A DNA stretch of 64,000 nucleotides from Rotaria sp. Silwood1 (GCA_905250075.1 CAJNOP010000024.1:1767883-1831882); one strand, 5' to 3'; positions 1 to 13,031 are shown, counted from the stretch's first letter. Made by a program: numbers and translations. The notes: generated by a model from the sequence alone, not told the origin.

Positions 1-592
1 CGAGTCTCTAATATAGAAGGATAGTCCAAGAGCTCTCTATGATGTATTTCATAGATCTTTCTACTTTCTTTGGAAAGAAGATAATTCTCTCTCAGATGAC
101 TAAAACTTAGCGATTTTTTGGGCCTGAGATCTTCCCAAACGCTTAAAGATCTTAGAATAACTTTTTTTGAAAATCAAAAAGTAAGCCATTGGCCAAAGTT
201 CATCGGGATATTATTCTAGTCAGAAAAAATATTACTTTCATTTTTTTTCATCCAATGTCCACGTTGTTGTACACTATGACCTTGATTACAAACTTTGACC
301 ATCACAGTTGAAACTTATCGAAAAAATTTTCATAGCAACCGTAGATGTCAAATCAATCATTTTAATACTGCTGTCACTCGTATGACACAGAGAAAAAAGC
401 AAAGTATGGAGCGTAGAATGAAGGTACTAATATTTGCATTAATAATAGTGAGGCTAATTGTAATGTAAGAAAATATATGTGAGTTTCACATCGCAAGCTT
501 CAATGGGGCTGCGTTAATGAGTGTTTTCTTTCTATTGCAATATCGATTTATATTAATAGGTAATTATTAAAAATAAACCAAGTCAATATGAT
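1..592. other. Intergenic, 5' flank of first gene
   Basis: AT-rich sequence without a convincing coding stretch. The last 100 bases are the probable 5' leader of the next gene; a trivial two-codon upstream ORF (ATG ATA TGA) lies just before its start codon. I see no repeat or RNA gene here. Confidence 0.5.
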
Positions 593-1492
593 ATGAATAT
601 AACAATAGCAAATTTAGAATCATTTCAAGAAGCAGTAAAACAAGCATCAAAAATACTTAAATGTTCCAATCCTTCCGAAAGACTTGAATTAGCTGATAAT
701 ATGCGTAAAGGTGTAACATGTGACTTTTTTCAACTTGATTTTGATGATGATAATGATGCTGATGATGAAGGAGATCATGATGAAATAAATTCAAATAGTG
801 TCGAAGGTAATAGTAGATTATTTTGGTTTTTTTTTTCGTTTGTTTTACGTTTGATTATTAAAATCTGAGAATTATATAGATTCAATGCTATCAATGCCAA
901 CGTTACAAAATGATCAGCAATTTATTCAAACAATGATGAGTCAAGGAAAAAGAAAGCGAAAATTAGAAGATGAAACAAATTTACCAAATACAAAAATACG
1001 TCGAATTACTGTTAAAAATGAACCTGAACAGGTAATTTATTTAAATACGAATAAAAGAAAAAAATTCGTTTATTTTTTATTTTCTTTTGTTTTTGTAAGC
1101 CATTAAACAATTCCCTACCGTCTATTTTATTTCGACATGCAACCGATCAACCAATTGTAATGTGTTCAAATTTTGTATGTCATAGTTTATCACCAACTGA
1201 AGAAACATTTATATTAGATGCAATAGCACGTTCTGGTCCTGATTGTACATTTTTTCAAGCTAAACAAATAGCTGAAGAAACATATTCAAATATAATTTGT
1301 GTTAATAATTCTAATCGTTCTTTGCCCGTTAGTGAAGTATGGTTCTATTTATTTTTCTATTTACATTTTGAACAATTATTTTCAACACATCCCCATTGGC
1401 TTGATAATCTTGAAAAAGCAAAAACAAATATTAACTATTTATATGAACAGCAACAGCAAATGATTCGTCTTATGAAAACTTATCTTCATTAA
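593..1492 (+). CDS. Unrecognised nuclear-type protein, 252 aa, 3 exons
   Basis: I do not recognise the family. Exons are 593-806, 880-1031 and 1100-1492 (phases 1 and 0), totalling 759 nt, and both introns have GT..AG ends. Residues 48-67 are a run rich in Asp and Glu. Exon 2 is basic, with GKRKRKLEDE and TKIRRITVKNEPEQ, which look like a nuclear localisation signal followed by a possible SUMO site (VKNE). The last exon holds a helical segment (SPTEETFILDAIARSG, later LPVSEVWF) and ends in a Gln-rich helix (YEQQQQMIRLM). This suggests a small DNA- or chromatin-associated protein, but that is inference. The acceptor of exon 2 was set at the AG before 880 because only that keeps the frame open. 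Confidence 0.65.
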
Positions 1493-1713
1493 ATATATCT
1501 GTTTTCTTTTTGTTGTTGTCTTTCTTGTGTATATATATATATAAATATGCGTTGTATATTAGAAACTATTTTGTATGATCTGGACGATTAAAGAAAAGTG
1601 CTAATAGGTCAATACATTGAATAAAATATTATAGATGTGCATTGCCTTTTCTTTGTGTTTTTTCTGTTTTCTTTTTTGGTTCTATATCTATATCTATATA
1701 TTTTCGATTTAAG
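1493..1713. promoter_or_regulatory. Short intergenic spacer / promoter of the TBC gene
   Basis: A pyrimidine-rich 220-bp spacer between two co-directional genes with short TA runs. A likely 3'-end signal (AATAAAAT) sits near 1620. No specific regulatory motif is recognised. Confidence 0.3.
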
Positions 1714-4607
1714 ATGGCAAATAATAATAATATAGAAGAACTACGGTGGAAATTATTAGATAAAGAACGATTTCAATCATTTTTTGATTCTGATGGTCGA
1801 CTTGTGGAAGAACATGAATTTAGAAAAGCAGTTTTCAAAGGTGAGAGGTAGGTCAGCGTTGTAGAAATGTTCACGGATAATATTTTACAGTTACTTATAA
1901 ATGACCTTAAAAGTAGTGTTTCATCGAGTGTTTCTTTTTCGTCGAAATGATTTGAAAACCTGAGAGAAGTAACACGATCTTCGAAAGAGTATTGCTCTCT
2001 CCGTCGCCACGCTTGATAAAATACTTTAAGAAATCTTCATCTTGTTATTCCAAACTACGTAATGCAGTGGACGGTTTCTATCGGACCTGTGGACAGATCT
2101 TGTTTTCTATCAAAAACAATGTTTTTTTTATAGACAAGACAGTTTTCGATAGAAAATCTTTGAGAAGCATACTTAACCTTAACTTCTACCAAAGAACTTT
2201 TTATTTTAAAAATTTGGTAGCTGGTATGAAACTTGATGCAGTTTTTCCCACTGATTCCAAATATGCCTTTATTTATCTTTTACAGTGTTTCTGTGATAAA
2301 GAAAATGCAAAATATCTTTAAAAACCAATGTTTTTAGAAAATCTGTATCTCAGGCCAGAAGCATTTGCGCATCTTTGTGTTAACTAAGTGTATACCCTTG
2401 ATATATAAGAATAATATCTGACAGTTTCGTCTATATCAAATTAATGGAAAAAAAATGGCAGCCAACTTTCTGAAGATATCTATTCGGAAAACGCTTAGTA
2501 TAAAAAGAATTATTTTTTCAGAACAGAAGTTTTTCTTATCAACCAACAGAGCATAAATCCTAGCTTTAGACTATATATAATCGATCGTGCAACTCTTTTT
2601 ATTTCTCATAAAAGACTGATGTTTTTTTCTTAAGGTGCTGGAATTTGATCTTGTTTTGCGACGAAGGGAAGTTTGTCCAATGAATTAAGTAGTCGAGACC
2701 ACATCCTTTTTTTTACCAAAAAAAAAATGGTTAGTAATCAAAATGTATAAAATACTATTGCAATCTCGAAAAAACTCACTTTCAGTTTTTGTCTAATACC
2801 AACATTATTGCTTATTATGCATGAGGATCATTACATATAATCAAAGGTCTAATGTTTGCAATTTTTAATGGATATGTTGTTAAATATTGAATAGTGTAAT
2901 GTTAGTGATCATCAAATCAAATCGTTTCTTGGTCTTACACTTGTCAAAGATACTCCTTTGAGTATTAGTAAATGACATTCACAAATAGGTGCTCTAGCTC
3001 TGTTTTCAACATCGAAAAAGTTCTTTGAAGGATTCTCCATACACAACCAATATTGGTTAGAAAATAAGTCAGTCGGCAACAGAACAATCTTTTTTCCTCA
3101 ATTGGGCAGATGAGTTTTATTCGATAGTGAGTTCGAATTCTATTAGATCTATAAAAAAAAAAAAAGACTTCGTTTATAACTAAAAGTTAAATCTTCAATT
3201 ATCGTGTAATTGCCTAGGTCAAACTAACTTTTTTTTTCCTTTTTAAATGAATAATCTCTAAAAACTAATTTCTGATTGTTTAGGTGGTATAAATAATGAT
3301 CTTCGACAACAAGCATGGAAATATCTATTTGGTTTCTATCCACCCCTTCTCTCAAAGATGTAAGATGACTATATTCTATGTTTATTGATTACTTTTTTTA
3401 TCATATATTAGAGAACAAGAAACAATTGATGTTGAACGTAAATTACGATATGATTTTATGTGTGAAAGATGTCAACAAGAAATGCCAGAAGAACGTAAAT
3501 AATATTTGTATTTTTGTGTAAGTTTTTTTTCCTATTTTACGTGAACTTTAGTTCGTTCACAACTACCACATTTATCATCAAACAAATCAAAAGAATCACT
3601 TAGCCCAAATCAAATTTTCTTTTCTATTCAACAACGTATTGAAGCCTATAAACCAAAATTTGATTGGTCTGATATGGACTATCATGTACGACTTATTGCT
3701 AAAGATTTACATCGAACTGATTTTATATCATCAGAAAAAAAAAACAGATAATTATAATTATGGACCACTTACACGTTTACTGGTAACATTTGCATGTTAT
3801 AATCCAACAATTGGTTATTCACAAGGTAGTCATACTAATCGAAATAAAATATTTTCGATATTATTTATATGTCATAGGAATGAATGATATGGCTTATAGT
3901 TTTCTTCATGTATTTTCTTATAATGAACATGAAGCTTATTTTTGTTTTGCTTATTATATAATTCAAGCAGGTGAACATTTTACAAAAACAGGTATAGCTT
4001 TAAAAATACAGCAATTACCAAAACTTGTTGCAATTGTTGATCAATTATTATATAATCAAATAGTATCACTTAAGGTTGAATTATGGACATTTTGTCATCG
4101 TATGTTCTATTGATTTTTCTTTTACAATGAAATAATATTTTATGTTTATTTAATATAGGATGGCTCTTTTTATGTTTTCGTCGTGAATTTTCTGAAGAAG
4201 AAGATACATTAATATGTTTTGAAGTTGTATGTAGTCATTTTCTTGAAGAAAATTCTTTAGCTGCTGAACGTTTATTACATGATATGCAATTAAAACGAGC
4301 TGAACAAATAGGTACTAGTAGTTATTCATCAATATCAACAGAAATAAATTCTAAACAGCATAAAGAAGATGCATATTCATTTGATTTATTTGTTTGTATT
4401 GCAATGATATCATTACTCCGTTCATGTTTATTTGATGCTCGTGATGAACTTGAAGCACTTGAAGCAATTCAACAACGTCAAAAAACACTTGATGTGCGAC
4501 AAGTTTTATCATTAGCTGAACAACTTTTTAAAATATATTATCAACAAATAGCGGCAATGTCATCTCCATCATCGATTGAAATAACATCATTTGAAATTAT
4601 TGATTAG
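1714..4607 (+). CDS. TBC-domain Rab GTPase-activating protein, TBC1D25/TBC1D15-like; one-base frameshift
   Basis: A Rab GAP, expected to act on vesicle-trafficking Rabs. Exons are 1714-1840, 3284-3359, 3412-3494, 3552-3825, 3878-4099 and 4159-4607. The N-terminal part (SDGRLVEEHEFRKAVFKGG) and WKYLFGFYPP match the start of the TBC1D15/25 type. The dual-finger catalytic motifs are present: IAKDLHR (Arg about 150) and GYSQG (Gln about 186). WLFLCFRREF is the usual later TBC block. The reading frame is broken in exon 4, where a run of ten A (3735-3744) must be nine for SSEKKTDNYNYGPL to continue; with that change the exons give 409 residues. I treat this as a probable homopolymer error in an otherwise intact gene, but a recent inactivating indel is possible. 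Intron 1 is unusually long (1.44 kb). The exact subfamily is uncertain. Confidence 0.85.
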
Positions 4608-6293
4608 TCATATATACTGAAACATAGTTTCTATTTTATTTGTTTATTTATTTATTTATTGTTTTTTTATGACCGTGTCGATTCCCATTGTTTTGTCAGA
4701 ATAAAAATATATTTATATGTTATAATTGAACTATTCTGCGTATATATACATATATGAATATACTCAACCGTGATAGGTCTGCCGGATGTGAGATGAAAGC
4801 TTTGCAATAATTTCTACATTGTATGTAAGGTGTCGGAAATGCAAAATAAAAGCAGAAGATGTTTTTCTCTGTATATAGTTAGACAAAGGGTGACGAACTG
4901 ATCAAGAATAACAATGTTTTCAGTTTTTTTTTCTAATGATCTAGTTTTTTCTAAAAACAATGTTCATTTTCGATTACCGACAAATTTTTAATTTCTTCAT
5001 ATTCTATTATTTTCAAAACTGTTGTTTTTCTTTAAATTTAGTGTTAAAAACTCAGTCCAGGAAACTTATTCATAAATAAGCTTCTTAGCTTTAGTTTTTC
5101 TGGTAAATCTAAAAAAACAGATTAGAATATTGAAGGCAATGAAAAAATTGAAAATTTGTCGATTATCGACAATGAACATATTTTTTTTTCAGAAAAAAAT
5201 AAGTTGTTTGAAAAAAATGAAAGCGCGTATACTCTTATTACTGTTTAGCAATATGAGAATGTTTATGTTTTTTTGTTAGAACAAAAGATCTGCCATTTTG
5301 CACTCTATTAGAATTACAAAAAAGAAAAAATGCGTCACTAAACGAAATTTGAAAAACTCTGAAATTCATGAGTTTGCAATCTGGATGATGAATGTTATCA
5401 TTTTCGAGAATACACAAAATGAGAACAACTGAATTTGACAGTACAATAACAACAAAAAATATTTATCAAATTATTGATATTTGATCAATAATGTCGGTGC
5501 AGGTTTCTTGCCAGCTTTCGTTCTATTATTAATGACATGTTTCGGTAAATATTTTTTTGTTTTTGTCTCAAATAAATTTTAACTCATGTGTTTTTCCGAC
5601 GAATTCAATCCGATAATGTACTCAAAGTATGTGATTGAGCCATCTTTTTTTTTGAACTGCATTATTAAAAAGCCTTTGTCTTAGGGTGTTGCGACATGAC
5701 GAGCACACACAACATATCATACACTTTTAGAACTTTAACTTGAAATACGTAATAATCTTTCTATTTTAGAAGATTAGCTATACATCTAATTTATATTTAA
5801 TGTTCCTCCCATTACCATGCGAACTCTTATTGATATAGTGTACTTTAAAATATTCAAATTGTCTCAGATTTCCTTGAATGAGAAATAGTGCGACGAAAAA
5901 TCATGTTCATCTCTAGTGACCGATTCAAATTTCAAAAGAAGTTATAAATATTTGATTTCACGATTCGGATCGAGTATAAAACTACGCATGTTTTGAAAGA
6001 AAAAAAACAATTTACTATCATACGCTTGACCAAAGATGTATGCAAAGCAAAACACATCACAAAACTTTTGCCCTATCCAGTATGATGTTAATCACACATC
6101 TTATCTATCTTTACTTAACGAAGAGAAATAGATAAGATAAATCTATGTCCTTAGTAATAAGCACATTGAAAACTTTCGTTGATCGTAAAAGTAGTTAAAT
6201 TTATTTCAAGAAAATCTTTATTATTGCAATTAAATGCATTATAAATCTGTTAATTATTTCTTTTGTGTTACTATAAAATAGAGAATAAAGCGT
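4608..6293. other. Convergent intergenic region
   Basis: Lies between the 3' ends of the TBC gene (+) and the SOUL-domain gene (-). It is AT-rich with many poly-A/T tracts and AATAAA-like signals near 4700. No open frame with protein-like composition or recognisable repeat was found. Confidence 0.5.
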
Positions 6294-7012
6294 TTAACAA
6301 ATATCAACTGTTGTTTGATTCGGAATATTTGACGTGATTTCAGCAACTAAAACTTCATTATGACGATTGAAAAGTTTGGTTGGCATGTCATATGTTGCTG
6401 AAATAACTTCTTCACGATTAATTGGGAATGTTTTACATAATTCTAATATATTACTACTTTCTCTTTTCCAATCATTTTCTTTAGCAAAACCACCGAAACG
6501 TTTCGCATAAAAAATTTGCTCCAATTGATGATAGATAAAAACACCATTAGCGGTTGGTAATGGTGGTGAATTTATATTATTATCTTTATCAAGTAATAAC
6601 ATTATTGTAAATTGATTTTCTCCGTCAGTTATTAAAGATGGGCGAACTTTAACCATGATCGGCAGACAAATTTTTAAGATTTTACCTAGAAAAAAAACTC
6701 TTTTTATTTTTGAAATTAATATCAAAATACAATATTTTACCATCGACATTTTCACCTTGTGTGTACTTAACAAGCTTCCATAAATTAGACATAACAGGTT
6801 CATCGCCAGCTTTAGCAGAAAATGCATATGCTACACATGTAAACGAATAATAGTGCCGTTTTTCGTAGAACTAGTCAATTGAAAACAACGAGATAAAATA
6901 GTTTTATGAATATAGACACTACCTTATTACTTTCGAGAAGATCATATTTTGGCCATTCGGGATCAGCAAGTACGTTTGAATATGCAGACGCAGCTGTACG
7001 TAACCAGCTCAT
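6294..7012 (-). CDS. SOUL / heme-binding protein (HEBP1/2-like), 187 aa
   Basis: A member of the SOUL heme-binding family, small proteins that bind heme or porphyrin through a hydrophobic groove. On the minus strand the exons are 7012-6931, 6830-6741 and 6685-6294, totalling 564 nt, close to the roughly 190 residues of vertebrate HEBP1. Diagnostic blocks in order are SNLWKLVKYTQGENVDGK, KICLPIMVKVRP (the TVPV-like strand), a Pro-rich LPTANGVFIYHQ, RFGGFAKENDW (cf. FGGYAKE) and LFNRHNEV near the C-terminus (cf. YGRRNE). The donor of intron 1 was set at GTAATAAG because the nearby GTAGTG would break the frame. No signal peptide is seen, so it is probably cytosolic. Confidence 0.85.
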
Positions 7013-7701
7013 TTTTTTGTTTATATCACTTTTCTATTTTATTTTTTGTCTGTACTTGTTTTATATAATAGAGTAAAAATAACAGCATATAATCAAAGAT
7101 AAGAATTATTTTTTGTTATGTTGTCACGATAAATCATGGAACAAAATTTTATTTCAACCATCAGTAACAGACACTTGGAAGTGATCTATTCACACTAATG
7201 GCTGTTGCGAAAAAAAACAATGAAGAAATGTCGCGAGAACATAGAATAGAGCAGCAAAAGGAGTATGATTCTTGCTTTTTTTTTAAATTACAGGTGCTTA
7301 TATAGTACAAGATAGAATGGCAAAAAAATCTTCTGGTGTCTTCAACCTATTGACAATAAAACACGAAAAAGGACAAAGAGCAAACAAGAAAGAGAGAGAG
7401 AGAGAGAGGAAGGAAGATAGTCTGTACACACCTACACATAAATTTTTGTGTCTGATAAAAGCTTCTTTTGTGCTCGTTTAAATTTTCAGTAATAATGATA
7501 ATGAAAGTGAGAACAATCTGGTTTTCTTTTTCAAAAATGTTTCTAGAAAAAAAAAAGGAAAGAAGAAAAAACACGAACACAAAATAACCTGTAATAAAGA
7601 AATGTTGCTAATACATGTATGTGTTTAGAAACAATAATAAAAAGAAAGAAATAAACAAATCGACAATCTTCTACATATACATTTATAATCTTTTTTCTTT
7701 T
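7013..7701. other. Intergenic, with a short GA microsatellite
   Basis: AT-rich spacer between two minus-strand genes. It contains an AG dinucleotide run at about 7391-7409 and poly-A tracts. No gene is supported. Confidence 0.5.
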
Positions 7702-10700
7702 TTATCGCAAATATTTGTTCAAGTCAATAAAGGCACAATCAGGTATGTTATTTTTGTGCATTAGCTTGTCACATTCATGTAAATAACCAACAAGCACTTC
7801 AAGAGCAGGATGTCTTGGCATATCATGTGCTTCTGTAAAGTGCATAGATAACGTTAATATATATATATATATATTTATCTAATATATAAAAAGAATGCTT
7901 TGATTTACATACCAAGTATAGCACTGTTAACTGCACTCGAAACAGTTTCACGTTGAGATGGTTCTAATAGATGAGCAAGTGGTGATGATTTTGGATCTGA
8001 ATAAGCTAATAAACTGAATGCATCCTAATAAAATAAAAAAATTTTTAAATGAAATCTTTTATTAATCATTCGTACACAAGTGAGAAATAAAGTATCTCAA
8101 TTCATTCTCATTAGATTAAGATAGACTAGATGTTATATGACCTATGGCGCGAAAGTTTTGGTACGAAAGATTTGTTCATATTTCGACCAATAAAAGACTG
8201 TTGACTAGAGCTAGAATTAGAATTTCTTGCTATGTCTAAATACGGATTATAGCTATTTTGGTACAGTCATTAGTCTATGTAGTTTGTGTCTTGGAATAGC
8301 TTCAATTTCTTATTAATGAATTCTACATAAAATGAGATATTAAAAATAAACGAAATCTTATCTACAAACAGTGGCATCGATGAAAAAAAAATCTCTACTT
8401 TAAAAAATGTCTTAAATCTGTCATATAAGATAGAGTAGAAATATAAATAGCAAATTAAAAATTATTTCACTTTCAATCGAAATACAAAGCTAACAGAAAT
8501 AGTATTTTGTGTAATCATTATTTTGAATCTTTTGAAACAATATGATGATAGTTGGTCGAGTTTTTTAATCTGAGCAGACTGGACAGGTTCCACATATGAT
8601 CCAATCTTAACCAAGAAGGAAATTTTGAATTCATATTTGGAAAGAGCAACAAAATTTGCTTCTGTCTCTAACCAGCACTCTTTATATGGTTGAAAAATGA
8701 ATATTTTCTATTAAGACTTTCGTGTTATAGGTTAGAAATAAAGATGAGACATGTTTAATTAATTTATATTTCGAATATTTGTTCTGTGTATGTATTCTAT
8801 GTCTTTTGTTTTAATAGACTATGAAATAAAAGTTACTTATTATCTTATGACTACAAATTATACGCTTAGTAATCTCCGATGTCAAATGAGACATAAATGA
8901 TATTTAAAAAAAAATAAGAAAGATTATGTTCGACAATATTCTTTCAATAGAAATAAGATTCTTTTATTATTTCTTTTTTTCTACAAAATTTACTTGAAGC
9001 ATTTTATCATTCTGTTGATTTTCTCCGTGTTCAGTAGTTAATTGTTGTTTAAGTGCATGTAATTCTCGGCCAAATTGAAGAATTCTAACAAGAAGTTGAT
9101 CATCTTCTTTTATTGTTGATTTTTTCTGTACATCAGATGACATTGTTGTTTCCATATCCATAGTATGAGTTGAATCAGTATAACCATCATATTCCATACC
9201 ATCAAGAATATCAGTTGATTTTGTTGGACATCCATTACTATTCATATTATGATCGACGACTAGACTAGTATTATCATCGTCTAATAGTGAATGGCCATTA
9301 GAGATTTGATTTGTCGAAGAAGAAGAAAAAGAAGAATGAGGATGAGATACTGTTCCGTGATTGCTAAAACCATTTGCTGTATTATTATCATTTTGATCAT
9401 CATCAATATCCATAAGATTAACAACAACATTAGTATTTGTATTTGATGGTATAGAATTCACTGTTGTTGTATGACTATTTGATTCTGACAATTGACATGG
9501 AATTTGTGATAAATTTGATTCATTATTAGTTTCTATAAAGAAAAAGAGAAATTTAATTTCATAAGAAATAATAAAATAAATTTACCTTGTGATAACTCGT
9601 TAGGATTATTTGCACTTGATCGACGAGATGAAGAACTAATTGTACCATTGCTATGTTGTTGTGCCCCTGATACAGTAGTTGTTTGTGCACGTCCTGATGT
9701 ATATGGACTATTAGATCGAGAACGTAAAGATGTATTTGTTTTAGTTATCGGTGATGATGAACGTTCACTAGTTGTCGAATGAGAATAATTTTTATTAGCT
9801 AATGATGATGAACAAGGACTGTTCGAACGATTTTTATTATGAGTAAGATGATTAGTTGGTGATGAACAATTCGTTGTTGTTATGGTTGTAGTTTGTGAAG
9901 ATGTAGATGATGGACATAATATTGATGTTTTACGTATTTCACTCTCAGTTCCATTAACCATTTCAATAAACTGACGAACTTTAAGTACAAATAAAAGATT
10001 TTTATCGTTGAGCAGTGTAGGAAAAAGTTCTTTCGTCTTGTCAATTGCATCGGTTGTGCGACCATCAAGAATCAAATGTTGGATAACTAAAAACATATAA
10101 TTTAGATAATAAAAATTTTTATCAATTTTTACATGTCAATTGAAGTCTTTAGTCATTATGAAAATATGATTGCTTTACAAACAAACTTATTCCCGAGATT
10201 CTATTATTTTATCTATTTTGGGATACATTTCTTCACTTTACTTTTACTTAATCATCCATAAATACAAAAAAGAAAGTAATTCATATATCAATAAGGTATG
10301 TAGTCGCGGCCTGTGATGATTCATTACTCAAATATCAATCACATTTGTGAGATGAGGAGCGAATTTTCAACACTCTGTTTAGGTCGTATTTCACACAATT
10401 CTTTTCTTTTTTCCGCTGTTATATTTACGTTGTCTATTGCGCATGGAGTTTAATTCGTCAGCATATACACTTTCAGCATTTTTATTAAATTGTTCAGCTG
10501 TTGCACAATATCCATAATGAACAAGATAAGTTGAAACAATACGACGTAATTGTGTTTGATGTAATAATTCGCCTTCTTTCAATGTACATTCAATTATTGC
10601 TCGGCGAGTTTTTTCACGATACTCCTATTTCATCAGAAATAAAATTATTATTCTTTCTCTTAAAGAACTTTTAGTTTTACTTACATCCATATATTTTTCT

Positions 10701-12295
10701 ATATCAAATTTGAAAGGACTAAGACCGAAATTAGCTTCAATTGCTTCATGAGGTGTTTGTAAACCAACTGTTGGATAAATTTCTGTCTATAATAAAGACA
10801 GAAAAAAAAACAAGAGTTTGATAAACATAATAAAAACAAAACGTCAAATACCGGTATGTCTTTGAAAGATGTACCTAGAGCAAAAGATAAACGTAAGAAC
10901 TGATTTGTTTTTTTTGAAGCAAAATATATTTACCAAGATTGTAACCATTACGAGTATAGAAACAGGAATTTTCAAGAAAATTGACACAACAACCAACATA
11001 ATCGCCTGTTGTAAATGTTGGTCCATAGACAATACCTGAACCTGATGAACAAAATGAATGACCATCATCACCGTGATAACCATATGAGCCTTTATCCCAT
11101 CCGGGTAAACGGCTGAGATTCACTTCACTTGTTGATAGACCAATTCCCATGTATCTAATTGTAAAGAAAAAAAATCAACATTTCAAAGTGTTACTATTCA
11201 AAAATAAAATCAAATCTTTTCATCTTGACAAAAAAGGTATGAAACGAATCCAAATACTGTTTATTCTTTGATGATCTATGAATATAAATGACTCGAACTA
11301 AGCAAAGATTTGACATCTAATGATATTGTCTCTTGGCTTTGCCAGACAGGCTATGTCACATTTGATGCTGCACAAGAAAGGGCAAGATATTATTGACGAA
11401 TTCATTCTTCATCAAAAAAAATATGAATCAGAAAAAAATTTATATAAAGCCGATGATCAATTAAATTTGACATTTCAATCATTTTCAAAAACGATAAAAA
11501 TAACAATAGGTCGATTTCGGCTCAAGTATTTTCTTGAATAAATACACTCGTCCTTAGAATATTCAGAATCTGTGTCATAAATCATAACTCTGATGTAAAC
11601 ATAGATCTTTATCTTTCATAAAATAATGACGAATTTGCCAAGATTAAATACATTACAAAAAACGATTGTCAATATGTTTAATTTTTGTTTTCATTAATAA
11701 ATAAGAAAAAAACATCATAGACAAAAAAGATAAATAAAACTTACCCATCACGGCCTTTGCTTAAAATTTTCACTTCAAAATAATAAATACCAGTCAATGG
11801 TGGAATAGGATAATCCGAACGAACACTAGCTGCATCTTTATGTGTTTTGCCAGGTCCTTAAAAATATAATTCAATAATTTTGCTTTCTCTAGATAATACT
11901 TCATTATATAATTTACCTTTATATGTTACAAGTAGATCGTTTTGTTGAAGAAATAAAGTTGACGCTTTATCTTTTCCATTCCATTTTGTTGGTAAATGTA
12001 TATCATCACCAACATGTGGATAAAGTTGTGCAAGACGTTCATTTCCATTTTTAGTATTTGTAGTTCTTGCAATCGTTGTTGTTGTTGTCGTTGTTGTTGA
12101 TCTTGTTGCCATTCGTGATGATGTTATTGTTTCATTTGTATTATCTGTCATTTTTTGAATTTGTCGTGATAATCGTCTTCGTCGATGATGTTGAAGAAAA
12201 AGTTTGATGAATGTAAAAAGAAGATAAATTATATTTGAAAGAATAATCAAACAACATGAAATATATGCGTAATTAATCGAACAACTTTCACCCAT
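7702..12295 (-). CDS. RANBP9: RanBP9/RanBP10-like CTLH scaffold (SPRY-LisH-CTLH-CRA), 771 aa, 10 exons
   Basis: Scaffold subunit of the CTLH (GID-like) ubiquitin-ligase complex. Exons: 12295-11917, 11856-11745, 11154-10934, 10874-10852, 10786-10685, 10624-10429, 10086-9586, 9532-8994, 8024-7913, 7832-7702; total 2316 nt. The SPRY domain spans roughly residues 85-275 ([59 protein letters not shown]). LisH follows ([20 protein letters not shown]), then CTLH ([19 protein letters not shown]), a long Ser/Thr/Asn-rich linker encoded by exons 7-8, and a C-terminal CRA domain in exons 9-10 ([26 protein letters not shown]). Exon 4 is a 23-nt microexon completing LGTSFKDIP. The first Met adds a hydrophobic N-terminal segment (residues about 10-34) that RanBP9 lacks; Met49 at 12151 is an alternative start. 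Confidence 0.92.
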
Positions 12296-12485
12296 TCCAT
12301 TGTTGAAAATAGTAAGATTGAATGATAGTATTAATAGCTAAATGAACAAATAATATATAAACAATAAATAATAACAACAACACAAATCAGCTGACGATTT
12401 GTATATCGCGTCTATGCAGTCACAAAACAAGATGGCGTACGAATCGCTTTGAGAATAGTTTTCTTTTTCCTTTTTTCTGTTATTT
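12296..12485. promoter_or_regulatory. Shared divergent promoter region
   Basis: Only 190 bp separate the first ATG of the RanBP9-like gene (-) from the ATG of the DUF3605-like gene (+), so both probably use this interval. It contains a locally GC-richer stretch near 12390-12450 (with CAAGATGGCG, a YY1-like CCATNTT match on the other strand). No TATA box is clear. Confidence 0.4.
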
Positions 12486-13031
12486 ATGTTGAATATATTT
12501 ATAAAAAAAAGTTTTTTTCATCCACGATTTATATCAACAAATAATTTAACATGTACCGTGGCTGCTAATAAACCAATTGAATGGAATTATTTGATAGAAT
12601 GGCTTAAAAATGGACAAAAACATCCACTTTGGCGTGAGGAACAACAAACTCAACGCTATATTGAACATCAAAAATTAGTTTCGAAAGAATATAGATCAAT
12701 TAATGATTTTATTCGTATACGTTATCTTAAATGGGATGTAGATTTGAATAAATCTAGTCAAAAACGTATTGCTATTCCAAGTGTAAACTCAATTAAAGAA
12801 CCACTTTTAACACCAAATGATTTTCCATATTATTTAGCAAATGGCATTCAACATTGGCTTATATGGTGTGATCCAAAACCAAAAGAACCAGAGAAAATAG
12901 TTGAAGAAGTTATGAATAAGGAATTTGATTCGAAAAAATTTGACAGACTTTCTTTTGTCAATCCACCACGCTTAAGATCTATCTCTGATGTATTTCATGC
13001 ACATGTATTTACAAGAGAAATAAAAAAATAA
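12486..13031 (+). CDS. DUF3605-like protein, 181 aa, single exon
   Basis: An intact intronless ORF. The segment NDFPYYLANGIQHWLIW (residues 111-127) resembles the conserved core of the DUF3605 family (NDxPY..xxxIxHxxxW), whose members include the fungal N-acetylglucosamine-induced protein 1; the molecular function is unknown. The N-terminus (MLNIFIKKSFFHPRFIST) is basic and hydroxylated without acidic residues, which would fit a mitochondrial presequence, but that is inference. The C-terminal part is charged (EKIVEEVMNKEFDSKKFDR) and ends in TREIKK. A heavily mutated second copy lies at 51910-52435, directly upstream of the intact FANCI gene. The gene is divergent from the RanBP9-like gene. 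Confidence 0.7.
   Translation: MLNIFIKKSFFHPRFISTNNLTCTVAANKPIEWNYLIEWLKNGQKHPLWREEQQTQRYIEHQKLVSKEYRSINDFIRIRYLKWDVDLNKSSQKRIAIPSVNSIKEPLLTPNDFPYYLANGIQHWLIWCDPKPKEPEKIVEEVMNKEFDSKKFDRLSFVNPPRLRSISDVFHAHVFTREIKK

Noticed and set aside
1992..2321. 109-codon ORF inside TBC intron 1
   Set aside because: Alternative start, low-complexity composition and location within a well-supported intron.
11320..11541. Plus-strand ORF opposite the RanBP9 gene
   Set aside because: It lies within an intron, starts at TTG and has no partner exon or recognisable motif.
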